Source: a virus
Length of the DNA stretch: 20,754 nucleotides
Reading direction: 5' to 3' (one strand)
IMG/VR virus record: IMGVR_UViG_3300025646_000475
Coordinates: 1 to 20,754 of that record
The position numbers and the translations under genes were made by a program. The notes beneath the pieces were generated by a model, which saw only the letters and a list, made by a program, of their open reading frames with translations, was not told the DNA's origin and did no database searches. Within the stretch, counting starts at the first letter, position 1, and the number at the start of each line of letters is the position of its first letter. Shown piece by piece: positions 13,378 to 20,754 of the stretch.

Positions 13378-13938
13378 TTAGTTGCCCGGACGATATTGAG
13401 AAACGGATGCAGCAAGTGCCGGATCTTCAATTGATCCTTGGGTTGCTTCATATTTGACAAAATCGTAACGCATTTCAACTGTGATGTTCATCAAATCTTC
13501 TGAACCATAGTCAAAATCGCCCATTTCAACATTTTTGACCCAAGCATTAATCAAAGTGAACTTTTCAATATCTTTTCCTTGGTCGTCAAGTGTAACGATT
13601 TCTGGAGTTTGAAGAGCATTGATTGCCTCTGCTTTTGAAATAGTCTCAAGATTATTTACTGCTGGGAGTCTATAACCACTTTGTGAAAGAAGAGCCAAGG
13701 CGTAACCTGTTGCGTTTGGAGTAATAGGATCAACCATTGTAAAGGAAACAGTATTGTATTCAACCCTTCCCGGATAGTAGAAAGTATGGTTTAAATACTG
13801 ATGTTGTGTTTCAGATACTGTCAAAGAAGGTCTGTTGACCTTTGTAATGACCCACTGATCAATCCCTCTTAATCTGAGAACGAATCTATATGCTCTTTTT
13901 GGTTGTGGAGCGTTAGCCCAAAATTTCTTATCTGCCAT
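13378..13938 (-). CDS. Tail tube protein (gp19-like)
   Basis: This 186-aa protein directly follows the sheath gene and has the size and strand pattern of T4 gp19 (163 aa), whose hexameric rings stack to form the inner tail tube. Features include PKRAYRFVLRLRGIDQWVIT (13-32), the VNRPSLTVSET segment (34-44), HTFYYPGRVEYNTVSFTMVD (51-70) with the PG.VE/W....F...D pattern common to myophage tube proteins, and a C-terminal MNITVEMRYDFVKYE strand pair. The gene has an AAAGGAAA site about 9 bases before its ATG, and one ACTATTTA octamer in the 57-base gap upstream. No terminator follows before the next gene. Confidence 0.9.
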   Translation of the reverse strand: MADKKFWANAPQPKRAYRFVLRLRGIDQWVITKVNRPSLTVSETQHQYLNHTFYYPGRVEYNTVSFTMVDPITPNATGYALALLSQSGYRLPAVNNLETISKAEAINALQTPEIVTLDDQGKDIEKFTLINAWVKNVEMGDFDYGSEDLMNITVEMRYDFVKYEATQGSIEDPALAASVSQYRPGN

Positions 13939-13974
13939 CGTTTTAGGTTTCCTTTGTAATAGTTTCCTTTATAG

Positions 13975-13982
13975 TAAATAGT
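13975..13982 (-). promoter_or_regulatory. ACTATTTA octamer before the tail tube gene
   Basis: One exact copy of the octamer shared with the gaps before the sheath and 109-aa genes, 36 bases before the tube start codon. It is followed by CTATAAAGG, so a TATAAA-like late promoter element is also possible here. Function inferred. Confidence 0.35.
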
Positions 13983-13995
13983 TAGTTCCTATTTT

Positions 13996-16900
13996 TTAAT
14001 CTTCAAATCCTGCGCCAGAGTTTGTGATTACGAAATCGATTGCGAAGAACTCAACAGCCTTGGTTGGCTTCAAGAAGATCTTTGCGTAAATCGTATTTCT
14101 ATCAATCATCTCTGCCGTTGTTGTTGTATCATCAAGGATAACACGGAAAGCATCCAATCCATAGTTGTTCTTAATGTTATCCAAGAAAGGATTAACTTGA
14201 CCAGTAAATCTTGCCCAAGTTGCCTCTACGTTAGGCTCAAACAACAAGTTTGCTGCGATTCTTGAGATTTCTTTCTTTACATAAATCATCAATCTTCTTA
14301 CGTTGATTCTATCCAATGCCGATGGAGTAACCTGAAGAGTCTTTTGACCGAAGATTACAATTCCTTCGCTTGGGAAAGAAGCAATAGGGTTGACGTTTCT
14401 TTCATACAAGAAGTCTCTTTCTTTAGAAGTAAGTCTGCTTCTTACGTTAGTTACTGGAAGACCAGCCGCACCGTCAGTCAAGCCACCTCTGTTGAAACCA
14501 GCAGGGGCAAACCAGAGAGCAGATTGCTTCTCAGAGTAAGACATTGCTCCAAGTGCTGCGATTGAAGGTGGTGCCCAGATTCCACGACCGCTGACTGTAT
14601 CAGAGATGCGAACCCAAGGATAGTATGTTGCGCCATAACTTGAGTTAAGGTTACGAAGTTCCATATTTTGTCCAACTTCAGCAACGTGTTGTGATACGCC
14701 GCCCAGACCTGTTCCAGCGGTGATTCTCAATTCTTCACTGTCGAAGTTTTCAGAAGAAGGTAAGTATCCGCCTTTTGGGTCCATAAGCATCAAAGCATCA
14801 CCTCTTGCTTCACAAATGCGAAGACCGTGAGTTGTCAAACCTTGGTTAACGACACCCGGAACAGCCAAGATGTTTCCTTCAATGAACTCTGGATCAGCAA
14901 ACATATCGATTGCTTTCTTTACAGTGTAGAACATAGCCTGTCCTTCTTCTGTTGAAGCATCTGGGAGTGCTCTTGTTTGGTTAAAAGGCTCTTCTTCGGT
15001 AATGTCAAATCCGTTAAATCCACCGAACATTGGTGAAGTAAATCTATCGTATCCTCTGTCAATAATACCTTTGTAAGAACCAGATCTCGCAGTAACAGAA
15101 TCTCCTTGCGCTCTTGATCCAGAACGATAGAATACAGTATTCTTTGTGTTAAACTTGAATACCAAGTCATCCAATGAGAAGTACCAAGAAGTCTTGGTGT
15201 TATTTGCAGATGGAGCAAAAGTTCCTCCGTTTGCAAGTGGGTATACCAAATCAACCATACTTGGTTCATATACAGTTGATCCGCTTGATCTTGTGTATTG
15301 AGCACCGAAGTATGCTTCAGTTGGATCGGAAAGATCTCCATCAGAAGAACTTACACGAAGTGGAACTGTTGGATGTTTAACAGATCCAGTGAACTGAGCA
15401 ACTCTATCTTCAGAGATTGCTATAGCAGCGGCTGAAATGATTCCAAAAGAGTTATCTCCGACTCTTTGATCAGCATTGAAAATACCATTAGAGCCAGTTC
15501 CAGCAGTAAGAGGGCTTGTAACAGTCCCTGCTGCATTAGCAATAGAACCAGTTCCAGCAGTTGCTCCAGCATCAACAAGTGTGATATCCGAAAGGGTGAT
15601 TGGTCCTTCTACACCGAAAGGAAGCAACTCTGGGTTTGTCTGTGCTGTATCAACAGCATTTGCCATTTCAACACGAACAATCTTAGATCTGTTTGGGTAA
15701 GTTCCATATTCAACCAAACGTCTTTGATCTGCATTCCATTGGTAATATTTGTCACCAACTTGGGCTGCGATATAGTTTGGAGAGTTTGGATCTAAACTAA
15801 GACCAGCAAATCTTTCAACATATACTTTAGCATTGTCTGTATCTTGAGCATCTCTAATAGCCAAGGTAAATGTTCCATATGGACTATTGTCATTCTTGGA
15901 GTATTTAATATCTTCAATAGAAATCTTGAATTTTCTTTGGATTTCTTCACCAGAACTTAAACCGTGAACTTTGAACAATCTTGTAACTGTGTTCAAATTT
16001 TCTGGGTTGTATGCTGGTCTGAGGACGTTATCACCGATTGTTGCGGAACCTGCTGTATTTCTCAAGTCTTGTGAGAAAAACCATCCAGTTCTTGGTTGAC
16101 GGGTAGCGAACTTAAAATCACCTCCGTTGGCAATATCTGTAGATGCTCTACCAATTCTAACGATGATACCGTAAGCATCACTGCTTGTGATTGTTTCCGC
16201 AACTGCTCTTTCATATGTTTGACCCAACCAGTAAGTTGTAGCGTTTGCGGCTGCTGAATCAACGATGCTACTATTTGTGAAGGTTGGATTCGTATTGAAT
16301 ACCTTACGAATATAGTTTTGTGAAGACTGATCAAAGTTAAATGCTGTTGATTTAACAACCGCACTTGTATTATCGAGAACAACTGCTCCAAATGTTTTGC
16401 TTGCTCCATTAACCAATACACAAGATGATGTTGTTGTATTTTCAAGAGTTCCGTCAATATCGCCAGCGACCGCACCACGAATGGTTCCAGATAAGGCAAT
16501 AGATCCTTCTGTTGTGTAGAAAATGGCAGCAAGGGTTCCATTAACCGCTTCAATATCGCCAGAATCCCCAGCATTAGAAGCGGAGTTGAATAAGTACAAA
16601 CCGTATGCTCCACCACCAACTGCCGGATCTGTATTGGCTGATTTCCAACCTGCTTTACCAGCATCAGTTCCATCATTATCTGGAGATTGATCTCCAAGGA
16701 GACGAATAAATGTAAGGGAGTTGTTGTTCTTTAACCACGCTTGAGCAGCATAAGCGGCAAAAGTAGGAGCAGTCGGAACTCCATTTCTCCATAAGTCACT
16801 TGCTTCTCCACCAGCAACTGGATTTCCAAAAATGGTTACAAACTCAGAAAAAGAATCAACTTTTACTGGCTGCATTGCCGGACCTCTACGGGAACGACCG

Positions 16901-17004
16901 ATTACGAGAGGTCCGATTGCCTCTGGTGTCTTAGGGAGTTGTGAGTTATCAATTTCCTCAACGTGAACTCCGGGTGAAACAAACTTAAAATCTTTTGCCG
17001 ACAT
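13996..17004 (-). CDS. Tail sheath protein (gp18-like), unusually long
   Basis: The 1002-aa protein forms the contractile outer tail tube. The N-terminus, FKFVSPGVHVEEIDNSQLP (6-24), has the SPGV...E.D...P pattern of myophage sheaths, followed by GPLVIGRSRRGPA and VDSFSEFVTIFGNP, also typical. The C-terminal 130 residues carry the conserved sheath core: FPSEGIVIFGQKTLQV, INVRRLMIYVKKEISRIAAN, and a final FAIDFVITN strand that links neighbouring subunits. T4 gp18 is 659 aa; the extra 340 or so residues lie in the middle (roughly 130-640), which is Ser/Thr/Gly/Ala-rich and probably forms additional surface domains. The start has an AAAGGAGA site. The gene follows the gp15-like gene after an 87-base gap with an ACTATTTA octamer. 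Confidence 0.95.
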   Translation of the reverse strand: MSAKDFKFVSPGVHVEEIDNSQLPKTPEAIGPLVIGRSRRGPAMQPVKVDSFSEFVTIFGNPVAGGEASDLWRNGVPTAPTFAAYAAQAWLKNNNSLTFIRLLGDQSPDNDGTDAGKAGWKSANTDPAVGGGAYGLYLFNSASNAGDSGDIEAVNGTLAAIFYTTEGSIALSGTIRGAVAGDIDGTLENTTTSSCVLVNGASKTFGAVVLDNTSAVVKSTAFNFDQSSQNYIRKVFNTNPTFTNSSIVDSAAANATTYWLGQTYERAVAETITSSDAYGIIVRIGRASTDIANGGDFKFATRQPRTGWFFSQDLRNTAGSATIGDNVLRPAYNPENLNTVTRLFKVHGLSSGEEIQRKFKISIEDIKYSKNDNSPYGTFTLAIRDAQDTDNAKVYVERFAGLSLDPNSPNYIAAQVGDKYYQWNADQRRLVEYGTYPNRSKIVRVEMANAVDTAQTNPELLPFGVEGPITLSDITLVDAGATAGTGSIANAAGTVTSPLTAGTGSNGIFNADQRVGDNSFGIISAAAIAISEDRVAQFTGSVKHPTVPLRVSSSDGDLSDPTEAYFGAQYTRSSGSTVYEPSMVDLVYPLANGGTFAPSANNTKTSWYFSLDDLVFKFNTKNTVFYRSGSRAQGDSVTARSGSYKGIIDRGYDRFTSPMFGGFNGFDITEEEPFNQTRALPDASTEEGQAMFYTVKKAIDMFADPEFIEGNILAVPGVVNQGLTTHGLRICEARGDALMLMDPKGGYLPSSENFDSEELRITAGTGLGGVSQHVAEVGQNMELRNLNSSYGATYYPWVRISDTVSGRGIWAPPSIAALGAMSYSEKQSALWFAPAGFNRGGLTDGAAGLPVTNVRSRLTSKERDFLYERNVNPIASFPSEGIVIFGQKTLQVTPSALDRINVRRLMIYVKKEISRIAANLLFEPNVEATWARFTGQVNPFLDNIKNNYGLDAFRVILDDTTTTAEMIDRNTIYAKIFLKPTKAVEFFAIDFVITNSGAGFED

Positions 17005-17059
17005 TTTATTCTATTCTCCTTTGAAACGTCCAATATTCTTGACGAATTTATTTCTCTAA

Positions 17060-17067
17060 TAAATAGT
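17060..17067 (-). promoter_or_regulatory. ACTATTTA octamer before the tail sheath gene
   Basis: One exact copy of the octamer in the 87-base gap upstream of the sheath start codon, 55 bases ahead of it, reading CACTATTTATTAG on the coding strand. No sigma70-type box pair is visible in the gap. Candidate late promoter element by recurrence only. Confidence 0.35.
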
Positions 17068-17091
17068 GTTTCTTTTTTCCAAAGTCCAAAA

Positions 17092-18015
17092 TTATTCTCT
17101 ATACTTACCATCCACTGCTGTATTTGACCTGTTTGTTATTCCATCACCACTTACAGACAAAGGATCGTCGTATACAACGTGTTCTCTTGGGATCTTTACT
17201 TCAACGGCGTTTTCTCTAATAGAGAACTTTGGTGTGTCTTGGTTATTTCCTTCTCCTATTAAGTATCCTAATACTTTTAAATCAACTTTTGTTTCAAATC
17301 TTCTTTCTTCTGTTGTCATCTCTGAAAGATTATTGTTAAGACTATAATCTCCTTGGACAAATGTCTCATAGCGATGACCTTCTCTTTCAATCATAAAACT
17401 GTTGATTGTTCCCGGTCTTGTTATAAAAGGTTGCATTAGTTCGTTCATCTGCTGCTGATACTCTGTTCTCAATGTAATTGAATAGGTAATCTCAACATAA
17501 ACAATAGGCGGAATAGAAATATATTCATAGACAACTTTGCTTGTTGATTGTCTAACAAAGTTAGGTCCGACCCTGTTGTTGTATTTTTTATTAGCATCTG
17601 CATTTGCAAAGTTAGAAGTCTTGTCTTGCTTTATTCTTCTCGCAATAACAAGAGAGCCACCTTTTTCTGGTTGACTTTGTATTGGGAACTGATCTCCATA
17701 AAAGGCTCCTCTTGTGTTGAGATCTTTTACAATAGCAGTTCTTTCAATAGTGATAACAGGCAATATAATCATACCTTCGTTATCTCTATAGGTTTCGTTA
17801 TTCTTAATCTGAAATGATCTCTCGGAAGAAACCCAAACAACAGGTGTTTTCTTCCATCCTGTATTTGTGGTTGAGTGAAGATCCAACTTCTCATTGACAT
17901 AATCATAGATTGCATAATCAATCGTCTCAAATGTTGAAGGCGAGAAATGCAGATCATCATCATATCTACTGGCTTTTTCAGATGGTATACCTGTATATCT
18001 GTTATCAATAGCCAT
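17092..18015 (-). CDS. Tail terminator / sheath stabiliser, gp15-like
   Basis: This 307-aa protein resembles T4 gp15, the hexamer that caps the finished tail and contacts the neck. Shared-looking parts are VVWVSSERSFQIK (59-71), where gp15 has ITYASKEHFMMK; GMIILPVITIERT (81-93), like the LPRINL region; and IVYVEITYSITLRTEYQQQM (171-190) followed by LMQPFI, like gp15 YELSIFTRYEDDMFQIVEQILPYF. It is longer than T4 gp15 (272 aa). It overlaps the previous gene by 11 bases and lies just before the sheath, matching the usual T4-type neck-to-sheath order. Similarity is by eye, and a general tail completion protein is the fallback. Confidence 0.7.
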   Translation of the reverse strand: MAIDNRYTGIPSEKASRYDDDLHFSPSTFETIDYAIYDYVNEKLDLHSTTNTGWKKTPVVWVSSERSFQIKNNETYRDNEGMIILPVITIERTAIVKDLNTRGAFYGDQFPIQSQPEKGGSLVIARRIKQDKTSNFANADANKKYNNRVGPNFVRQSTSKVVYEYISIPPIVYVEITYSITLRTEYQQQMNELMQPFITRPGTINSFMIEREGHRYETFVQGDYSLNNNLSEMTTEERRFETKVDLKVLGYLIGEGNNQDTPKFSIRENAVEVKIPREHVVYDDPLSVSGDGITNRSNTAVDGKYRE

Positions 18016-18493
18016 TGAACGTTCCTTTTCTTGCTCTCTTACAAGTAGCCATTATTTCCATTTTATGTTCCACTTGACCAAATATTTGCCTTGGCTCGTT
18101 TAAGGTTACGATTTCATAGTGGAACTGACCGTATAAAACAAAGTCACCTTCTCTTACAAACAAATTTTGATCTTCGGTTAATCTTCGCTTGTGGAAGTAA
18201 ATGTTAATACTTGATTCTTTATCTACTCCCATATTTGCTGTGCTTGTTTCTTGACCTTCCCAGCCAATCAAAGCATAAACTCTAATAGGCGGCAAAAAAG
18301 TCTTATTTATACTTTCACCATATAAAGGATGAAAGTTAGTTTTTTCAAGACTTATAGGATAATAAAGGATTGTTTGACCTATGACCCTCTCAATGATCTC
18401 ATCATTGATCTGCTTGACGAGATTGCGCTCTTTCTCCCCAGTAAATAAGGGAGGAGGAGGTGCTTCGGGTTGTGACCATTTGTTGTTTGCCAT
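18005..18493 (-). CDS. Neck protein, gp14-like
   Basis: The 162-aa protein has features of T4-type neck protein gp14, which with gp13 closes the filled head and joins it to the tail. It shows HPLYGESINK (55-64), a PPIRVYALIGWEG strand (68-80), MGVDKESSINIYFHKRRL (88-105) and GDFVLYGQFHYEIV (116-129). The pattern of a variable strand, .G.D.E....I.F..R.L, then GD...Y....YEI.. is shared with neck proteins of T4-type phages. It is shorter than T4 gp14 (256 aa). The N-terminus is Pro-rich (PEAPPPPLF). It sits 5 bases after the gp13-like gene and overlaps the gp15-like gene, the standard order of these three. Assignment relies on this order as well as on the sequence. Confidence 0.6.
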   Translation of the reverse strand: MANNKWSQPEAPPPPLFTGEKERNLVKQINDEIIERVIGQTILYYPISLEKTNFHPLYGESINKTFLPPIRVYALIGWEGQETSTANMGVDKESSINIYFHKRRLTEDQNLFVREGDFVLYGQFHYEIVTLNEPRQIFGQVEHKMEIMATCKRARKGTFNGY

Positions 18494-18498
18494 TTATC

Positions 18499-19800
18499 TT
18501 ATCCTACAAAAAGTGAAGGTGGAATATTCTTTAATACATTTTGTGCTGATTCACTTATGCTGCTATCTTTTTCAGCAAGTTTTTCATAAGTGAGTTCATC
18601 AAGCACAGTTTTCAATTCATCTCTCAATGCTTGTTGTTCTTCTTTGGCTTGAGATAAAAGTTCTGAACCGTTCATAGATATGCTGTCATTTGGGATTGGA
18701 ATAGAAGCAAACTTAGATCTAATCAATCCGAGCATTTCTTTTGCTAAGGCAAGAGCAAATCTTCTAATCCATTGCTTACCAATAGCATTAATCTTATCGT
18801 ATGGTATATTCTCGAATGGAAGAGTGTTCATATTGTTGACACCGGAAGCACCATCTTCTTTTCCTGCTTCTTCAGACCAAGGATCAGTTGCTACTGTAAA
18901 CTCAACCCAATAACTTGTTGGTCCACCTGAATATGGCTTTGGGAATAATCTAAGTTTATTATCTTTAATCTCATAAGAAAAATGAGATGCTCTTGTGTAG
19001 ATTGAATCTTCAAAAGCCATTGCTTGTGCTTTGTTTTGCCAAGTTGGGATTAGTTCAAATGTAGAATCATCTGAGTATTGTCCGTAATAAGACAAGTTGC
19101 CTACAGTATTCAGACCGCCATAGTATCCATAAAATCTCCACATAGCATTAGGAGTTTTATAATATACTTTTCTAATGGTGACTCTTTTGTCTCCTGTAGC
19201 ACCGAGTTTTCCATAAAATGGGCTATCTGCATCTGTCAAAGAAGTGTCGCTGATAATGCTTTGTAGATCGTAATCTTGTTTATCTACAACCGCTGTAAAC
19301 GAAGCAGAATAGATTGGGGTTGTTCCGCCAATCCCTACTTGAGTAGAAACTGCATCGCCAACTCTCATAGCATACTGGAAATCAAACTTTGGATATTTTA
19401 AGCCTACCTCTGATCCACTAAGAGTATCTCCGCTAACCAACTCACCATCTGAATCAAATGATCCTGTTCCAGCACCAAGAACACTTCCAAGAACATTCTT
19501 GGCTTGATGAACATTAATTAAATAAGAATATTCAAGACACGCCTCTTCATAAGCAGCATAAACTTGATACTCTGTAATCTCAATGTCTAATACATCACCG
19601 CCGAGTTTCTTATATACATAAGTTACTTGGTCTGCTGCACCTTCCTTAAAAGCATTAAGTGCTTCTTCTGATTGAGCGTGTTCAATGTATACGCCATAAG
19701 GAAGCGGATTGTCTGCGTTATTAACATTAGCAACTGTTCCAGTTACTGGTAGTCTTGAAACGCTGGTATTGCTTGCTGGTGTTAAGGTTGGGTAAGCCAT
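18499..19800 (-). CDS. Neck / head completion protein, gp13-like
   Basis: This 433-aa protein is the first of the neck block. Residues 71-96 (LDIEITEYQVYAAYEEACLE and onward) match the pattern by which T4 gp13 and related connector proteins begin: an acidic strand, then a helix with regularly spaced Tyr/Ala/Glu. The middle is beta-rich and aromatic (WRFYGYYGGLNTVGNLSYYG), and SYWVEFTVATDPW is another strand. The C-terminal 100 residues are a helical Lys/Glu-rich stretch (LRDELKTVLDELTYEKLAEK). It is longer than T4 gp13 (309 aa). A strong AAGGAGAT site lies before the ATG. A terminator stands between it and the capsid gene, so it may have its own start; a TATGAT sequence lies in the gap but without a good -35 box. 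Confidence 0.65.
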   Translation of the reverse strand: MAYPTLTPASNTSVSRLPVTGTVANVNNADNPLPYGVYIEHAQSEEALNAFKEGAADQVTYVYKKLGGDVLDIEITEYQVYAAYEEACLEYSYLINVHQAKNVLGSVLGAGTGSFDSDGELVSGDTLSGSEVGLKYPKFDFQYAMRVGDAVSTQVGIGGTTPIYSASFTAVVDKQDYDLQSIISDTSLTDADSPFYGKLGATGDKRVTIRKVYYKTPNAMWRFYGYYGGLNTVGNLSYYGQYSDDSTFELIPTWQNKAQAMAFEDSIYTRASHFSYEIKDNKLRLFPKPYSGGPTSYWVEFTVATDPWSEEAGKEDGASGVNNMNTLPFENIPYDKINAIGKQWIRRFALALAKEMLGLIRSKFASIPIPNDSISMNGSELLSQAKEEQQALRDELKTVLDELTYEKLAEKDSSISESAQNVLKNIPPSLFVG

Positions 19801-19871
19801 TTATTTAATCTCCTTGACACGACTGTATCATAGTAATTAGTTGCCCTTAGAAGATAAAGCAAAATAGAAAC

Positions 19872-19902
19872 AAAAAAGCCCCGCCAAATGAATGACGAGG
19901 CT
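19872..19902 (-). terminator. Rho-independent terminator after the major capsid gene
   Basis: On the minus strand AGCCTCGTC (19902-19894) pairs with GGCGGGGCT (19885-19877) as nine continuous pairs, two of them G-U, around an eight-base loop, then runs into six T (19877-19872). It begins 27 bases after the capsid stop codon. A strong terminator directly behind the capsid gene would give a short, abundant capsid transcript separate from the neck genes. Confidence 0.85.
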
Positions 19903-19929
19903 CTTTGTGTTACTTAAAACCTAATCAGA

Positions 19930-20754
19930 TTATCCGAGAAGATCTTGACAGATAACAAGACCGTACATATCAGGTCTAACCATCTTCTTAGCGTAACGGG
20001 TCATAACACCCTTACGAGGTACGAAGTCCTCGACACCGAAAATGGTTGGAGTTACCTGAAGTGGTACATAAGGTGCGTATACATATCCGCTTTCAAGGAA
20101 CGATCCACCTTTACGTCCAACAAGAACAACGTTTCTTGGGAAGTAAGGATCGACGTATACATCAAACTTCTTGCTCAACGAACCAACGTTAACAGCACCA
20201 ATAGTTCCACGGTCAGCATCGTGAGTTACGCTTGCTCTGAAGCCAGCAGTGAACTCAAGGATGTTAGCAACTTCTGGGGAAACAACTACGAAGTTTGCTC
20301 CACCACGAAGTGTCTTTCTGTGGATTTGTGCCGAAACATCATTGATGGTTTCTGCAAGAGTTTCGTACCATTCGGAAACAGTACCAGTGAAGTCAGCACC
20401 AAGCAATGCTTCGTTAGCAGCAGTACTGATTGGAGCACCAGTATCTCTAACTAAGAATTTGCCCGGACGACGGGACCAGTATTGAGTTCCAGCAGTAGCA
20501 CCTTTGATAAGGTCTTCAAGAATCTCTCTGTCGATCTCAAGAGCGATCTGCTCAGAAAGAATGCTTGTAAGTTCAACTTCTGCATCAAGGTTGTGGTAAG
20601 CATTGAGGTCTTGACCCAATTCTGGTGTCCACTTAGCATTGAGTTTCTTGGTCTGAGCAGTAACAGCAACGGAATCAACTTTGATGTCGATTTCTGGGAT
20701 TGCTGCTTGGTTTTCAAGTTGCCACTCAGAAGCACCAACAACAGAACCAATAGC
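19930..20754 (-). CDS. Major capsid protein (gp23-like), N-terminus cut by window edge
   Basis: The frame is open to the right window edge, so the 274 residues seen are the C-terminal part of a protein that in T4 is 521 aa. It is clearly gp23: IPEIDIKVDSVAVTAQTKKL, then LNAKWTPELGQDLNAYHNLD and SEQIALEIDREILEDL are hallmark stretches of T4-type major capsid proteins, and DVYVDPYFPRN and FVPRKGVMTRYAKKMVRP further on are also typical. It builds the hexamers of the prolate or isometric head. A shorter reading that starts at an internal TTG (20619) would split these conserved segments and is wrong. A strong terminator follows the gene. The family assignment is the firmest evidence that this is a T4-type phage. 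Confidence 0.97.
   Translation of the reverse strand, partial: AIGSVVGASEWQLENQAAIPEIDIKVDSVAVTAQTKKLNAKWTPELGQDLNAYHNLDAEVELTSILSEQIALEIDREILEDLIKGATAGTQYWSRRPGKFLVRDTGAPISTAANEALLGADFTGTVSEWYETLAETINDVSAQIHRKTLRGGANFVVVSPEVANILEFTAGFRASVTHDADRGTIGAVNVGSLSKKFDVYVDPYFPRNVVLVGRKGGSFLESGYVYAPYVPLQVTPTIFGVEDFVPRKGVMTRYAKKMVRPDMYGLVICQDLLG

Noticed and set aside
16062-16697. 211-codon minus-strand frame inside the tail sheath gene
   Set aside because: It overlaps the sheath in another phase, has a low-complexity Leu/Gln-rich product, and the sheath reading is strongly supported across the same bases.
19801-19870. Promoter with TATGAT before the gp13-like gene
   Set aside because: There is a -10-like TATGAT but the sequence 17 bases upstream (ATCTTC) is a poor -35 box, so the evidence is too weak for a feature.
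19930-20619. Capsid gene starting at the internal TTG at 20619
   Set aside because: The same frame continues upstream to the window edge with conserved gp23 sequence (IPEIDIKVDSVAV), so the gene is cut by the edge, not short.

Overview
The window is part of the genome of a contractile-tailed, T4-type phage that is clearly distant from T4 itself. Every gene I can support lies on the minus strand, so transcription runs from the right edge to the left. The genes are tightly packed: no gene-free gap exceeds about 130 bases, and several genes overlap by a few bases. The DNA is AT-rich. Nothing in the sequence fixes the host; the strong sigma70-like promoters and Shine-Dalgarno sites fit a Gram-negative-type bacterial host, and a T4-type phage from an aquatic environment is plausible. 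I see no tRNA, rRNA, CRISPR array, integrase or insertion sequence.

Right part (20754 to about 8228), virion genes in transcription order: major capsid protein gp23 (cut by the window edge) with its own terminator; neck proteins resembling gp13 and gp14; a gp15-like tail terminator; a very large (1002 aa) tail sheath; the tail tube; a gp26-like zinc-ribbon protein whose end overlaps a small gp51-like frame, possibly joined to it by ribosomal frameshifting; a strong terminator; a small unknown protein; the tape measure protein; a baseplate/tube protein; and a short gp53-like LysM protein.

Middle part (8224 to 4126): a large baseplate-hub-like protein with an internal coiled coil, then a 485-aa probable virion protein with three paired-histidine motifs.

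Left part (4115 to 1): replication and DNA maintenance genes following the virion genes on the same strand. They are a family A DNA polymerase that has only a polymerase domain and a TTG start; a compact protein that looks like a divergent FtsZ/tubulin superfamily member, overlapping the polymerase gene by 10 bases; a gp32-type zinc-containing single-strand DNA-binding protein behind a near-consensus sigma70 promoter; a terminator; a RecA/UvsX recombinase; and the start of a small lipoprotein cut by the left edge.

The most notable points are the tubulin-like candidate next to the polymerase, the polymerase-only family A enzyme with HDS instead of HDE in motif C, the putative +1 frameshift at a seven-T run just before the tape measure region, and a repeated octamer (ACTATTTA on the coding strand) found in the gaps before the sheath, tube and 109-aa genes. 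The mixture of T4-type morphogenesis genes with a family A polymerase recalls distant T4-type phages such as Rhodothermus phage RM378.
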